Assembly (NCBI GenBank): GCA_903908495.1
Contig: CAIVSK010000025.1
Span: forward strand, 1-46,357
DNA length: 46,357 nucleotides
Direction: 5' to 3'
DNA from: Akkermansiaceae bacterium
Lineage (GTDB): Bacteria > Verrucomicrobiota > Verrucomicrobiia > Verrucomicrobiales > Akkermansiaceae
In this document: positions 8,183 to 18,431 of the stretch, in pieces
How positions within the stretch are numbered: the first letter of the stretch is position 1
Layout of the letters: the number at the start of each line of letters is the position of its first letter
The notes under the pieces: generated by a model
Databases searched by the model: none
What the model saw: the letters and a program-made list of their open reading frames with translations, nothing else
Told to the model about the DNA's origin: nothing
Made by a program: the position numbers and the translations under genes

Positions 8183-9268
8183 TCATTGGCTCACGGCTTT
8201 GCCTCTGCGGGCGGGATGGCTCGGGTCGCTGGTTTCGGTGGCCGTCGCCGGTTTTGGGTCCTGGGCGGCGATGGCTGGCTGCCACTGGGCCGAGGGTGGC
8301 AGATCGTCGGGGCGATAAATGATGATGCCGGCGTGGGTGGCGGAACCATTGAGATAATCCGTGATGGGACGGTCGATGATGATTTTGCGGCCCTTGTCGT
8401 GGTCCGATGTGGCATGGCTGAAGTACGCCCGGCCATTGACCCGCATGATCATGCCGACATGCGAGGTGTAGGCATCCAGGTCGGTGGTGGTGATCGCGCA
8501 CACATCCCCATCCTGCAGGTAGGCCTCCGCCGCGCGCACCTTTGCCTTGGGAATGTGCATGACCGGCAGTAGCGACACCCGCGCCTCGATCCGGCCCATC
8601 GGCTCGATCAACGAGGGATTCGAACGCAGGTAGCGGTAGCTCTTCCACGCCACCGTCATCTCGTGGATGTCACGCCGGAGGCGCACCGCGCCAGGCAGGC
8701 GGGCGGTGATGTTGGAGGCAAAGCCGCGCCGCTGGTTGTTGTCGAAAACCTCCTCCAACTGGTGCATCCGGCTGAGGTAGCTGCCGGTGCAGACGCCATT
8801 GCGATAGCGCTCGATCTCCACCATGTGGAGCATGTCCTGCGGTTGGTAGGGGCCGGGCTTGTAGTGCAACATGCGGGCGATCGCCAGGGCGTTCTCGTAA
8901 TAGGTCCAGCAATCCATCCCGGTGAGGTTGACCACGGGCGATTCGATCCGGTCATCCACTTCCAGCGTGTAGTTCACATACGGGGTGCCGACCAATTCCC
9001 GGGCGACCCGCATCGTCCGCTGGGCGAGTGGCAGCGCGCGCCAGTTCTCGCGTTCCGCCTTGGCCACGATCGCGCGAAATTTTGCCTCACCCTTGAAGAC
9101 GGTGCCCATCGCCAGGCGCGGCGCACTGGCTGGTGTCACCGACCGAGCACTGCTCGTGGCCACCTGGATATTGCGCGTACCGCCCATCGGCAGACCCTCG
9201 GTCTGGGAATATCCCGAGCTGGCGAGACATAAGCCGCCAAGCGAAATCACCACCAATCTGCCGTTCAT
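8183..9268 (-). CDS. Secreted DUF1460 (amidase-like) protein
   Basis: The 361-residue product starts with a signal peptide (MNGRLVVISLGGLCLASSGYSQ). The mature part matches DUF1460 proteins, an NlpC/P60-like fold often named N-acetylmuramoyl-L-alanine amidase-like. The catalytic cysteine is likely in NLTGMDCWTYYENALAIAR, and a histidine in YTSHVGMIMRV. It probably cleaves peptidoglycan or a glycopeptide in the periplasm; the substrate is not shown. The start at 9268 is chosen because it begins the signal peptide; an upstream ATG at 9304 would put residues before it. It lies 81 bp downstream of another NlpC/P60 gene on the same strand, so the two may share a transcript and a role in wall turnover. 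Confidence 0.82.
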   Translation of the reverse strand: MNGRLVVISLGGLCLASSGYSQTEGLPMGGTRNIQVATSSARSVTPASAPRLAMGTVFKGEAKFRAIVAKAERENWRALPLAQRTMRVARELVGTPYVNYTLEVDDRIESPVVNLTGMDCWTYYENALAIARMLHYKPGPYQPQDMLHMVEIERYRNGVCTGSYLSRMHQLEEVFDNNQRRGFASNITARLPGAVRLRRDIHEMTVAWKSYRYLRSNPSLIEPMGRIEARVSLLPVMHIPKAKVRAAEAYLQDGDVCAITTTDLDAYTSHVGMIMRVNGRAYFSHATSDHDKGRKIIIDRPITDYLNGSATHAGIIIYRPDDLPPSAQWQPAIAAQDPKPATATETSDPSHPARRGKAVSQ

Positions 9269-9349
9269 GCAGGCGACTTTAGCCGCAATTGCGGCAATTT
9301 GCAACGCCCGTCTTGCCCGCCGCCCGTCCCCAGGGTTGCGGCAGGGCCG

Positions 9350-9871
9350 TCAATATCCCACCGGGTGGCGCATCACGTAGCCGTCCGCTTGGCGGGATTC
9401 CGGCTTCCAGCGCGGCCCGCTGCGGGCGCCGCTGCCGCCGGTGTCGAGGCGCAATCCGGCAACCGTCATGAACACATGGCCGCGGCCGGCATAGATTGTG
9501 ATCCAGCGCCCCGGACCCGGGGCACCGTAATTCCAATATTCCCTGGATTCCATCGACCCGTCGATCAGACCGGCCGCCCGCAACACGTAGGACACGCTGC
9601 CGGAACAATCGTAGCCGTAATCCACCAACTGGGCATGACCGCCTCCCCACTTGTAGGGCAGGCGCTGCAGGCGGTTGGCGGCGGCAAACGCGTGCTTCAC
9701 TGCATCCGGCGCGTTGCTCGGTGGAAATGCGCGGCCGTTGGCCAGATCGGGTGAGTACCCGGGATCGTAACGATAGGACACCGGTTGCCTGGTGGTGACC
9801 TGATCGGAACAGGACACGAGGCCTGCTGAAAGGGTCACGAGGGCCAGAAAAAGGGAGGAGCTGCGGTTCAC
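9350..9871 (-). CDS. NlpC/P60-family lipoprotein peptidase
   Basis: The 173-residue product, read from a GTG at 9871, has a lipoprotein signal ending LSAGLVSC (Cys21). The C-terminal half is an NlpC/P60 domain: YDCSGSVSYVLRAAGLI holds the catalytic cysteine and GRGHVFMTVAGLRLDTG the histidine. Such enzymes cut gamma-D-Glu-diaminopimelate or related bonds in peptidoglycan. An ATG further upstream at 10081 opens the same frame but would overlap rdgB by more than 100 bases and bury the signal peptide, so GTG is preferred. Membrane-anchored in the periplasm is inferred from the lipobox. Confidence 0.82.
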   Translation of the reverse strand: MNRSSSLFLALVTLSAGLVSCSDQVTTRQPVSYRYDPGYSPDLANGRAFPPSNAPDAVKHAFAAANRLQRLPYKWGGGHAQLVDYGYDCSGSVSYVLRAAGLIDGSMESREYWNYGAPGPGRWITIYAGRGHVFMTVAGLRLDTGGSGARSGPRWKPESRQADGYVMRHPVGY

Positions 9872-9908
9872 GGGCGGGAGTTTTGCAAAAACGCTCAACA
9901 AGTTCAAA

Positions 9909-10538
9909 CTAATTTTCCACGTGGCCCTCGGGCATGGTGACGGTTTCCACGTGGCTCTCGAGCCAGGAGACGGCCTGGGCGAGGGCCCGAGCGCGGTGGC
10001 TGAGCAGGTTTTTGGTGGCATGGCCAAGTTCCGCGAACGTTTGGTTGTAACCGTCCGGGATAAACAACGGATCGTAGCCAAAGCCCTCCACTCCGTGTTG
10101 GGCCTCCGTCAGGCGGCCTTCGACCGTGCCGCAAAAGTCCGCCTGCGCGACGCCGTCCTTGGCCAGCACCATGGTGCAACGAAAGCGGGCAGCACGCGCA
10201 AATTGGCCGGACATATCAGCCAGCAGGCGGGCATTATTCTTGGCGTGGTTGCCTTCTTCGCCGCCGAAACTCGACGACCACACGCCGGGAGCGCCGCCGA
10301 GGGCGTCGACTTCCAAGCCGGAATCGTCCGCCAACACCCAGCCATCCACCAACCGGCTGATGCCCACGGCCTTGAGCAGGGCATTTGCCAAGAACGTGCT
10401 GCCGGTCTCCTCGATGGCGGGCAAACCCGGGAACGCGGTGACGTCCAGAACTTCAAAGCGACCCGCGAGCATCGTTCTGATTTCCAACGACTTATGAGAA
10501 TTTCGGGTGGCTACGATCAAGCGCGGCAGGGATGGCAT
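9909..10538 (-). CDS. rdgB: Non-canonical purine NTP pyrophosphatase (RdgB/HAM1)
   Basis: RdgB/HAM1 hydrolyses ITP, dITP and XTP to monophosphates, keeping deaminated purines out of DNA and RNA. The 209-residue protein has the N-terminal LIVATRNSHKSLEI (equivalent to LATxNxxKxxEI), the DDSGLEVDALGGAPGVWSS metal/substrate motif, and the C-terminal GVEGFGYDPLF...SHRARAL. The start at 10538 gives the family's usual beginning (MPSLPRLIVATRNS); the frame runs back to 10631 without conserved content. It leads a minus-strand group with the two peptidase-like genes and is divergent from the thioredoxin gene, whose ATG is 79 bp away. Confidence 0.93.
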   Translation of the reverse strand: MPSLPRLIVATRNSHKSLEIRTMLAGRFEVLDVTAFPGLPAIEETGSTFLANALLKAVGISRLVDGWVLADDSGLEVDALGGAPGVWSSSFGGEEGNHAKNNARLLADMSGQFARAARFRCTMVLAKDGVAQADFCGTVEGRLTEAQHGVEGFGYDPLFIPDGYNQTFAELGHATKNLLSHRARALAQAVSWLESHVETVTMPEGHVEN

Positions 10539-10617
10539 GGCCCACGCACTGTGCCAATTCCTCCCCGCCCGGCAAGAAATTTGAAATAATCCCCCTCGCA
10601 GGGACGCCTTATACGCG

Positions 10618-11076
10618 ATGAAAGCCGTCACTTACCTCGCTGTCTTCGCATTGTCCGCCACTGCCCTTGTCAGCCACGCCTTCGCCGAGCCTCTCAAAGG
10701 CTGGAGTGATGATTTGGACAAGGCACTTGAACAAGCCAAAGCCGAGCACAAAGCGGTGCTGGTGGAATTCACCGGTTCGGATTGGTGCCCGCCGTGCAAG
10801 ATGATGCGCGCAGGGGTCTTCTCCAAATCGGAATTCGTCGATGCCGCCTCCAAAAAGTACATTCTGGTGGAAATCGACATGCCCAAGGGTGACCAGACCG
10901 TGGCCAAGAAAAACCAGCCGACCATTGAGAAATACAAGATCGACGGCTTCCCGACGGTGATCCTGCTGAGTGCCGAGGGCAAGGAGTTCAGCCGCTTTTA
11001 CGCCAGCAAATACCCGAAAACCGACGATTTCCTCAAACACCTCGATTCCGAGTTGGATAAAAAGGATCTGGATTGA
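10618..11076 (+). CDS. Secreted thioredoxin-fold protein
   Basis: The 152-residue product has a cleavable signal peptide (cut probably after SHAFA, residue 23) and a thioredoxin-7 type domain. The redox motif is WCPPCK (Cys57, Cys60), and the cis-proline lies in DGFPTVILLSAEG. The SDWCPPC sequence is typical of periplasmic thiol-disulfide proteins rather than the cytoplasmic WCGPC thioredoxin. It probably reduces or isomerises disulfides of exported proteins. It stands alone, between rdgB (divergent) and leuS. Confidence 0.85.
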   Translation: MKAVTYLAVFALSATALVSHAFAEPLKGWSDDLDKALEQAKAEHKAVLVEFTGSDWCPPCKMMRAGVFSKSEFVDAASKKYILVEIDMPKGDQTVAKKNQPTIEKYKIDGFPTVILLSAEGKEFSRFYASKYPKTDDFLKHLDSELDKKDLD

Positions 11077-11112
11077 CACGACACTTGGCAAGCGCCGTTC
11101 CGCAGGCCGTGA

Positions 11113-11131
11113 TTGCTGCGTCTCGCAGCAA
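11113..11131. repeat. Hairpin with TCT loop, possible small repeat family
   Basis: The arms TTGCTGCG and CGCAGCAA form a perfect 8 bp stem around TCT, in the 191 bp gap before leuS. A second hairpin at 42938-42954 (CGCCGCG TCT CGCGGCG) has the same loop and the same CCGTGA lead-in, while its stem differs at paired positions. The upstream CTTGGCAAG (11084-11092) resembles the hairpin at 5514. No T-box or other leucine-responsive leader could be recognised here. Confidence 0.5.
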
Positions 11132-11267
11132 GCCATTCTTGCGTGTGGCTGCGCATCCTGCCCACAAGTGGGAAACTCTCGGGTTTTGGTCCGTTTGTTA
11201 GGCGCTGCTACGGGGTTTTGCTTTTCAAGCGGGTGGCCAGTACCCACAGTGCGGGTCTTTCACGCCC

Positions 11268-13865
<2,598 letters not shown>

Positions 13866-13902
13866 GCCCGGTTCGTGCGCCCCTGTGGTTTGATCAGGGA
13901 CT

Positions 13903-13920
13903 GGGGGACAGGTGCCCCCC
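13903..13920. repeat. G-run/C-run hairpin after leuS
   Basis: GGGGG and CCCCC(C) flank ACAGGTG, 40 bp after the leuS stop, with no T-run. It resembles in reverse complement the hairpin at 18290-18314, sharing GGGGGACA and GTGCCCC, which suggests a small dispersed repeat rather than a terminator. Confidence 0.4.
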
Positions 13921-14007
13921 CGTCCGCTAAGCCATCTGCTCAACGCTTTCACGGTACCAGCGCCCCCCTCCGGTCCAGCCCCGGGCTCGCGCCCTCCAAT
14001 CCAATGG

Positions 14008-15282
14008 CTAAGTCGTCGCCGGGCAGGATCCCGCGGGTGATGTGCCGAAGAAAGCTGCGGCCGCGCCCACGACGGATGCCCCGCAAGCGGCGTCGCGGCC
14101 CGGTACCGTCGCTGCTTCGGTCAATTGCCCCTGACGCGATCCTACCCCGGCCGGGGTCTGGATGCCTGAGGATGGATTGGCAGTTGGCAGCGTGAACCAG
14201 AAATTGCCACCCTGCCCGTGCTCGTCTTCCACTCCCATGGTGCCGCCTTGGGCCTCGATCGCAAGTTTGCAGAAAAGCAGGTCCAATCCGATAGAGGGTG
14301 GAGGTGGGTCCAGGGCCGCGTCATCGGATCCCAACAGCTCGAAATGCGTTTGGTCATCCTCGGCCATTCCCGGCCCTTCGTCGCGCACCCAAATTCTCAC
14401 GCCGTTGGGAACCGGCCCGGCCCAGAGCGAGATGTGAGTGCCTTCCGGCGAGCGCTTGAGCGCATTGATCACAAGCTCGGCGATCACGCATCCGCTCAAC
14501 TCCGGGTCGCAGAGGATGGCCGGACAACTGTCTGTGATGGTGGTGCTAATGCAGTGGGAGTCGATCGAATAGGAATCCTCAAAAGTCGCCGCCTGAAACA
14601 ACTCGGCCACGGGAATGGCCACGCGGTGCAGCGAGGTGCCACAGGAGACCAGACGGTTGACGCCGAGGCCGGTGTTTACCACATGGGTGAGCTGGCTGGT
14701 GCCTTCGACGATCGTTTTGAGGCAATCGGCACAGTTCGGAGTCTGGTTGATGGCGGATTGTCCGAAAACTCCAAGTTCCCTGTACATCGCGTCCATCGAC
14801 TGCTGCAGGTGGCGCAGCAACATCGTGGTGAGCAGGCCGCGGAGGTGTTCGAGCATGCGCAATTTCGCGTGCTCCGCAGCGAGATCGACGTAGGCTTGGC
14901 GCAGAGCCAGATGGGTGCGGACGCGGGCCAACACATCGGTCTCGCGGAACGGTTTGCAGATGTAGTCCACCCCGCCGCACTCGAATGCGGCGTCGATGGC
15001 GGGCGCGGCGGACAAGGCGCTGATGAAGAGGACCGGGATCGGGCGCAGGGATTCCTCCGCTTTGAACAGGGTGCAGACGTCGAAACCGTCGAGGTCGGGC
15101 ATCAGGATGTCCAGCAACAGCAGGTCCGGAGGATCCTGGCGCGCCGAGTCCAACGCCAGTTGGCCGCGGGGAAAAGCCCGCGTCCGCCACCCTTGCCGGC
15201 GCAGCATCTCGCCAAGCACTTCCAAATTGTCAGACTCGTCGTCGACGATCATGATGTCAGGTTTATGGCCGGGATTATTCAT
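14008..15282 (-). CDS. Response regulator receiver fused to a histidine-kinase ATPase domain
   Basis: The 424-residue protein has an N-terminal receiver domain: the acidic pair Asp14/Asp15, phosphoacceptor Asp58 in LLLLDILMPDLDG, and the conserved lysine in DYICKPF. The C-terminal half is a GHKL ATPase: an N-box ELVINALKRSP, a G1 box VRDEGPGM and a G2-like SIGLDLLFCKLAIEAQGGTM. The helical linker (about 130-240) has no clear HisKA phosphoacceptor histidine motif. It therefore looks like a soluble hybrid with sensing input through the receiver, not a full transmembrane kinase. Its partner and output are unknown. The last ~45 residues are alanine-rich and of low complexity. Confidence 0.82.
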   Translation of the reverse strand: MNNPGHKPDIMIVDDESDNLEVLGEMLRRQGWRTRAFPRGQLALDSARQDPPDLLLLDILMPDLDGFDVCTLFKAEESLRPIPVLFISALSAAPAIDAAFECGGVDYICKPFRETDVLARVRTHLALRQAYVDLAAEHAKLRMLEHLRGLLTTMLLRHLQQSMDAMYRELGVFGQSAINQTPNCADCLKTIVEGTSQLTHVVNTGLGVNRLVSCGTSLHRVAIPVAELFQAATFEDSYSIDSHCISTTITDSCPAILCDPELSGCVIAELVINALKRSPEGTHISLWAGPVPNGVRIWVRDEGPGMAEDDQTHFELLGSDDAALDPPPPSIGLDLLFCKLAIEAQGGTMGVEDEHGQGGNFWFTLPTANPSSGIQTPAGVGSRQGQLTEAATVPGRDAACGASVVGAAAAFFGTSPAGSCPATT

Positions 15283-15462
15283 AACTTATTGCTAGATATG
15301 GTCCGTCACTAGCGAATCAGCCGCCGTGGGCCTAGGCAATCACGGCCCGTGTAGGCCGACTAGCTATACTTTGGTATAATTCCGGGGTGGTCACGCTTGC
15401 ATTCGCCGGCCGGCTGGGGCATGCTCCGCGGGGCCGCGCCGCGCTGCGGGTCATCATTCGTC

Positions 15463-16389
15463 ATGCTCGCTTTTTCATCATGTTGGAACAACAGCCGCCA
15501 CACCGATGGGGAGGCGATGATCGAGGAGATCGTCGCGCTCGGCTTCCCGCACATCGAGTTATCCCACGGCATGAGCGTGGCGAAGGTGCCGGGCATCCGC
15601 AAGGCGTTCCAGCGCGGAATCTTCTCCTGCGCCGGCGTCCACAATTTTTTCCCCTCGCCGGTGGAGGTCATGATTGATGCGCCGGATGCCTATGAATTCA
15701 CCTCGCACCGGCCATTCGAACGGCAGCGCGCCCTCGATCTGACATTCCGTACCCTCGAACTGGCCGCCGAGCTCAAAGCACAGTACCTGGTGCTCCACAT
15801 GGGCTCGGTGCCGCTCAACCCGCGCAAGTGGAGCCAGCGCCTCACCGCGATGGTGGCCGAGGGCCGCCAGACCCAGCCGGAATACGTCAAGGCCAAGCTC
15901 GAGTTTGTCAGGAAACGCGAGAAAATCGGGCCACTCTACTTTCAGCGGGCGCTGGATGCCATTGCCGCGATCGCCGCGCGGGCCGCCACCCTCGGCGTCA
16001 GGCTGGCCATTGAGTCGCGCTCGCACTTTGAGGACATGCCCACCGAACGCGAGATGGCGCGATTGCAAGACCACTTCGCCGACAACCCGTGGGTCGGCTA
16101 CTGGCATGATTTCGGCCACGTCCAGCTCAAACACAACCTCGGCCTGCTCGATCACTACGAGTGGCTGGAACGCATCGCCCCGCATCTCATGGGCGGCCAT
16201 GTGCACGATGTCGAGTGGCCGGCCCGCGACCATCGCGTGCCGTTCTCCGGCACCCTCGATTACGCCGCCATCCTGCCATTTTTTCCCGCCGGGTGTCCGC
16301 TCACCTGGGAGATGAGTCCCAGCCGCGACGCCGATGACATCCGCGACGCGTTGGCCGTCTGGCAGGCGAGATTTCCGGCCAGATCGTGA
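15463..16389 (+). CDS. Sugar phosphate isomerase/epimerase (TIM barrel)
   Basis: The 308-residue protein fits the AP-endonuclease-2-like TIM-barrel family that includes xylose isomerase-type and hydroxypyruvate isomerase-type enzymes. Visible metal-ligand candidates include LGFPHIELSHG near the N-terminus, LVLHMGS, LAIESRSH (Glu), GYWHDFGHVQ (His/Asp) and GGHVHDVEW. The substrate cannot be read from the sequence. The ATG at 15463 is chosen because homologues begin with a short beta strand followed by WNNSRHTDG; the frame extends to 15397. A TATAAT at 15375-15380 may be a promoter -10 box, without a convincing -35. Confidence 0.78.
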   Translation: MLAFSSCWNNSRHTDGEAMIEEIVALGFPHIELSHGMSVAKVPGIRKAFQRGIFSCAGVHNFFPSPVEVMIDAPDAYEFTSHRPFERQRALDLTFRTLELAAELKAQYLVLHMGSVPLNPRKWSQRLTAMVAEGRQTQPEYVKAKLEFVRKREKIGPLYFQRALDAIAAIAARAATLGVRLAIESRSHFEDMPTEREMARLQDHFADNPWVGYWHDFGHVQLKHNLGLLDHYEWLERIAPHLMGGHVHDVEWPARDHRVPFSGTLDYAAILPFFPAGCPLTWEMSPSRDADDIRDALAVWQARFPARS

Positions 16390-16488
16390 GCGTCACGAGC
16401 GTCACGAGCGGCGCGATGGCATCAGGAAAATTACCTCATTATTTCACTTTGTGCTTGCTTGCTGCAACCGATGGGTATTGCCTGATTT

Positions 16489-16920
16489 ATGTTGCGTTAC
16501 GGAAAACTCGCCAGGCAGGCTGTGTCAGTAATCAGTTATCTTGCGGAGCGATATCATGAGGATGCACCAGCCATTTCCTCGAGCGAAATTGGCCGCGTAC
16601 GGAAGATTCCGGCGGCCTTGGCGGCCAAGTTGTTGAGCCAGGCCTCGTCGGCGGGATTGGTGTTGGGGACGACCGGGCCGGGCGGCGGCTACCGACTGGC
16701 CAAGCACCCGGCGGAGATCCGCTTGGTGGATATTGTCTCGTTGTTCGGGCGCTCGCAAGAGGAGAGCCTGTGTCCCTACAGTCTGGATTGGTGTGGCAAC
16801 GGCGAGCCCTGCCCGCTGCACGAGGGGTTTGTTAAATTGCGGGAAAATGCCCGCCTCTTTCTCGAGGAAACCACCCTCGCGGTGTTCTTGAATTCGCCGC
16901 AAGTGAATGGACCGAAGTAG
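16489..16920 (+). CDS. Rrf2-family Fe-S transcriptional regulator
   Basis: The 143-residue protein has the Rrf2 winged-helix DNA-binding domain (LARQAVSVISYLAERY, then ISSSEIGRVRKIPAALAAKLLSQASSAGLVLGTTGPGGGYRLAK). Three cysteines (95, 102, 108; C-x6-C-x5-C) sit where IscR and NsrR bind an iron-sulfur cluster. Family members sense nitric oxide, iron-sulfur status or redox stress. The neighbouring convergent gene is nnrS, a known target of NO-responsive regulators, so an NsrR-like role is the leading guess. IscR or another specificity cannot be excluded because no isc genes are visible. Confidence 0.85.
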   Translation: MLRYGKLARQAVSVISYLAERYHEDAPAISSSEIGRVRKIPAALAAKLLSQASSAGLVLGTTGPGGGYRLAKHPAEIRLVDIVSLFGRSQEESLCPYSLDWCGNGEPCPLHEGFVKLRENARLFLEETTLAVFLNSPQVNGPK

Positions 16921-16953
16921 CCCCGTGACGGCATGCGCGTCAAGCCAAGGGCA

Positions 16954-18210
16954 TTAACTTGACGCACCTGGCCGCCGCGGGCAGCCCGAGCGCTTCTTTG
17001 GCGCGTCATCGCGGTGCCACAGCCACCTGGTGAGAGCGACGAACCAAATCAACCCGCCCAGCGTCCACGCCCAGGCGGCATAGATGTGGTGGGAAACACG
17101 CACCGTCGGCAGGAAATCCGCGCTCATCCGGGTGGCCGCCGCCAATATCACCAATCCCGCCGCCCAACGCAACCAGCGCAGCCGGCCGACCAGCAAATCG
17201 TGTTTCCCGGCATGGCCGAGGACCACCCGCGTGCCCACCGCCAGCGTCACCAGGCCGAGGCCGGAAGCGAAAAACAGGTGCAGACCGCCGATCCGCGCGG
17301 CCGGCCAGAAGGCCGCCGCGCCCCAGCCCGCGAGCATGCCTGCAATAGCCACCCGCACCACATTGCCGGTAGTGGAGGAGAGTTTGCCGCGGCGGAAAAC
17401 CGGCGATTCCAAGGCAAACCAAACCCCGATGACCAGCGCCCGCAACAATTGCCCGATCATCGGATAGCCGTAAACCTCGAGCGCGAAACTCGCAACCAGA
17501 TGCAAGCCCCAAAACACCGCCGCCCCCACCCGCGCCCACCACCCCGCCGGCGGCCGCGGCGAATCATCGAACGCATGGCTGCTGGACAAGCCGAAAAAAC
17601 GCGGCAGCAAGTACGGCCCGATGCCCATCAATGGAAGCAGCAGCAAACCCTGAAACAACCACAGCTTCGCCCAGGCTTGGCCGTGCATGCCCAGCCACGT
17701 GCCATGCTCCCACGCCAGACTGGCCGCCGCCAGCGCTCCACCTAACAAGCCGACCAGCGCCAGCGCAAACCCCGGCGGCGGCGTGTCCCGATTGCCGCAG
17801 AGCCAGCGCAGCACCAACCCGCCCAACAGCACGCCCAGCAACACCGCAAAGGTGCCGTCCGCAGCCACCACCCCGCCCGTCGCCGCGCTCCACACCACCC
17901 CGGCCCAAAGACCTAGCAGCAGCAACAACTCCGCGCCAAACCAGCCGCGGTTGCCCGCCAAGCGCGGAAAGGCGGTGCCCAGGAAACCCAGCACAAAGGC
18001 CCCCAGAAATCCTTCGATCATCAAGCGCGGGTGGGCGTCGACGGGATTGTAGCCGAGCCATTGGGAGTAATACAACGGCCACAGCAGCACCCCACCCATC
18101 CCAGCCAGCATCCCCAACGGAAAAAACACCCGGTACGGCTCTTCCAAAATCATGCGCCACAAACGTGTCATTGCCCCCAAGACAAAGCCTGCTATCCCAT
18201 GATTAATCAA
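16954..18210 (-). CDS. nnrS: NnrS-family membrane protein
   Basis: NnrS is a polytopic haem- and copper-containing membrane protein linked to nitric oxide tolerance. The 418-residue product is very hydrophobic, with about twelve predicted membrane segments. It has the family's N-terminal EEPYRVFFPLGMLAG and the HPRLMIEGFLGAFVLGFLGTAFPRLAG block; histidines such as those in VSHHIYAAWAW may bind metal. In-frame starts at 18210, 18168 and 18150 are all possible; homologues begin close to the EPYRVFF segment, so 18168 is a good alternative. A TGATTAATCA palindrome overlaps the first ATG and could be an operator. The gene ends 33 bp from the Rrf2 gene, convergent with it. Confidence 0.83.
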   Translation of the reverse strand: MINHGIAGFVLGAMTRLWRMILEEPYRVFFPLGMLAGMGGVLLWPLYYSQWLGYNPVDAHPRLMIEGFLGAFVLGFLGTAFPRLAGNRGWFGAELLLLLGLWAGVVWSAATGGVVAADGTFAVLLGVLLGGLVLRWLCGNRDTPPPGFALALVGLLGGALAAASLAWEHGTWLGMHGQAWAKLWLFQGLLLLPLMGIGPYLLPRFFGLSSSHAFDDSPRPPAGWWARVGAAVFWGLHLVASFALEVYGYPMIGQLLRALVIGVWFALESPVFRRGKLSSTTGNVVRVAIAGMLAGWGAAAFWPAARIGGLHLFFASGLGLVTLAVGTRVVLGHAGKHDLLVGRLRWLRWAAGLVILAAATRMSADFLPTVRVSHHIYAAWAWTLGGLIWFVALTRWLWHRDDAPKKRSGCPRRPGASS

Positions 18211-18289
18211 GAATAAACTCTCGCGAATTATCGCCCGCCGCCCCAGCGCATCAAATGGAGGAACGATGCCAAGAGCGGCTCAGCGGAGA

Positions 18290-18314
18290 GGAGGGGCACT
18301 CTTGTCCCCCCTCC
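18290..18314. repeat. GGAGGGG/CCCCTCC hairpin upstream of the MBOAT gene
   Basis: The seven-base arms GGAGGGG and CCCCTCC enclose an 11-base loop. It lies in the leader region of the glycan operon and resembles the hairpin after leuS. It may simply be a dispersed repeat; a role in the operon leader is possible but unsupported. Confidence 0.4.
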
Positions 18315-18431
18315 AATCCAGCCCCCTGGCCGCGATCTATCAGAAACTCCGGATCTCCTGCGGGGCCGCCCGGTTGGCGGTTTGGCCTTGTGGAAGCCCG
18401 TTTCATGAACTATTCAGGCCTCCACCTCGTC

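Noticed and set aside
8608-8625. tRNA T-arm-like string (GGGATTCGAAC)
   Set aside because: It lies inside the DUF1460 coding sequence, and I found no acceptor stem or anticodon arm around it.
11077-11267. T-box leader before leuS
   Set aside because: The conserved T-box sequence and specifier loop are not present; the hairpins look like dispersed repeats.
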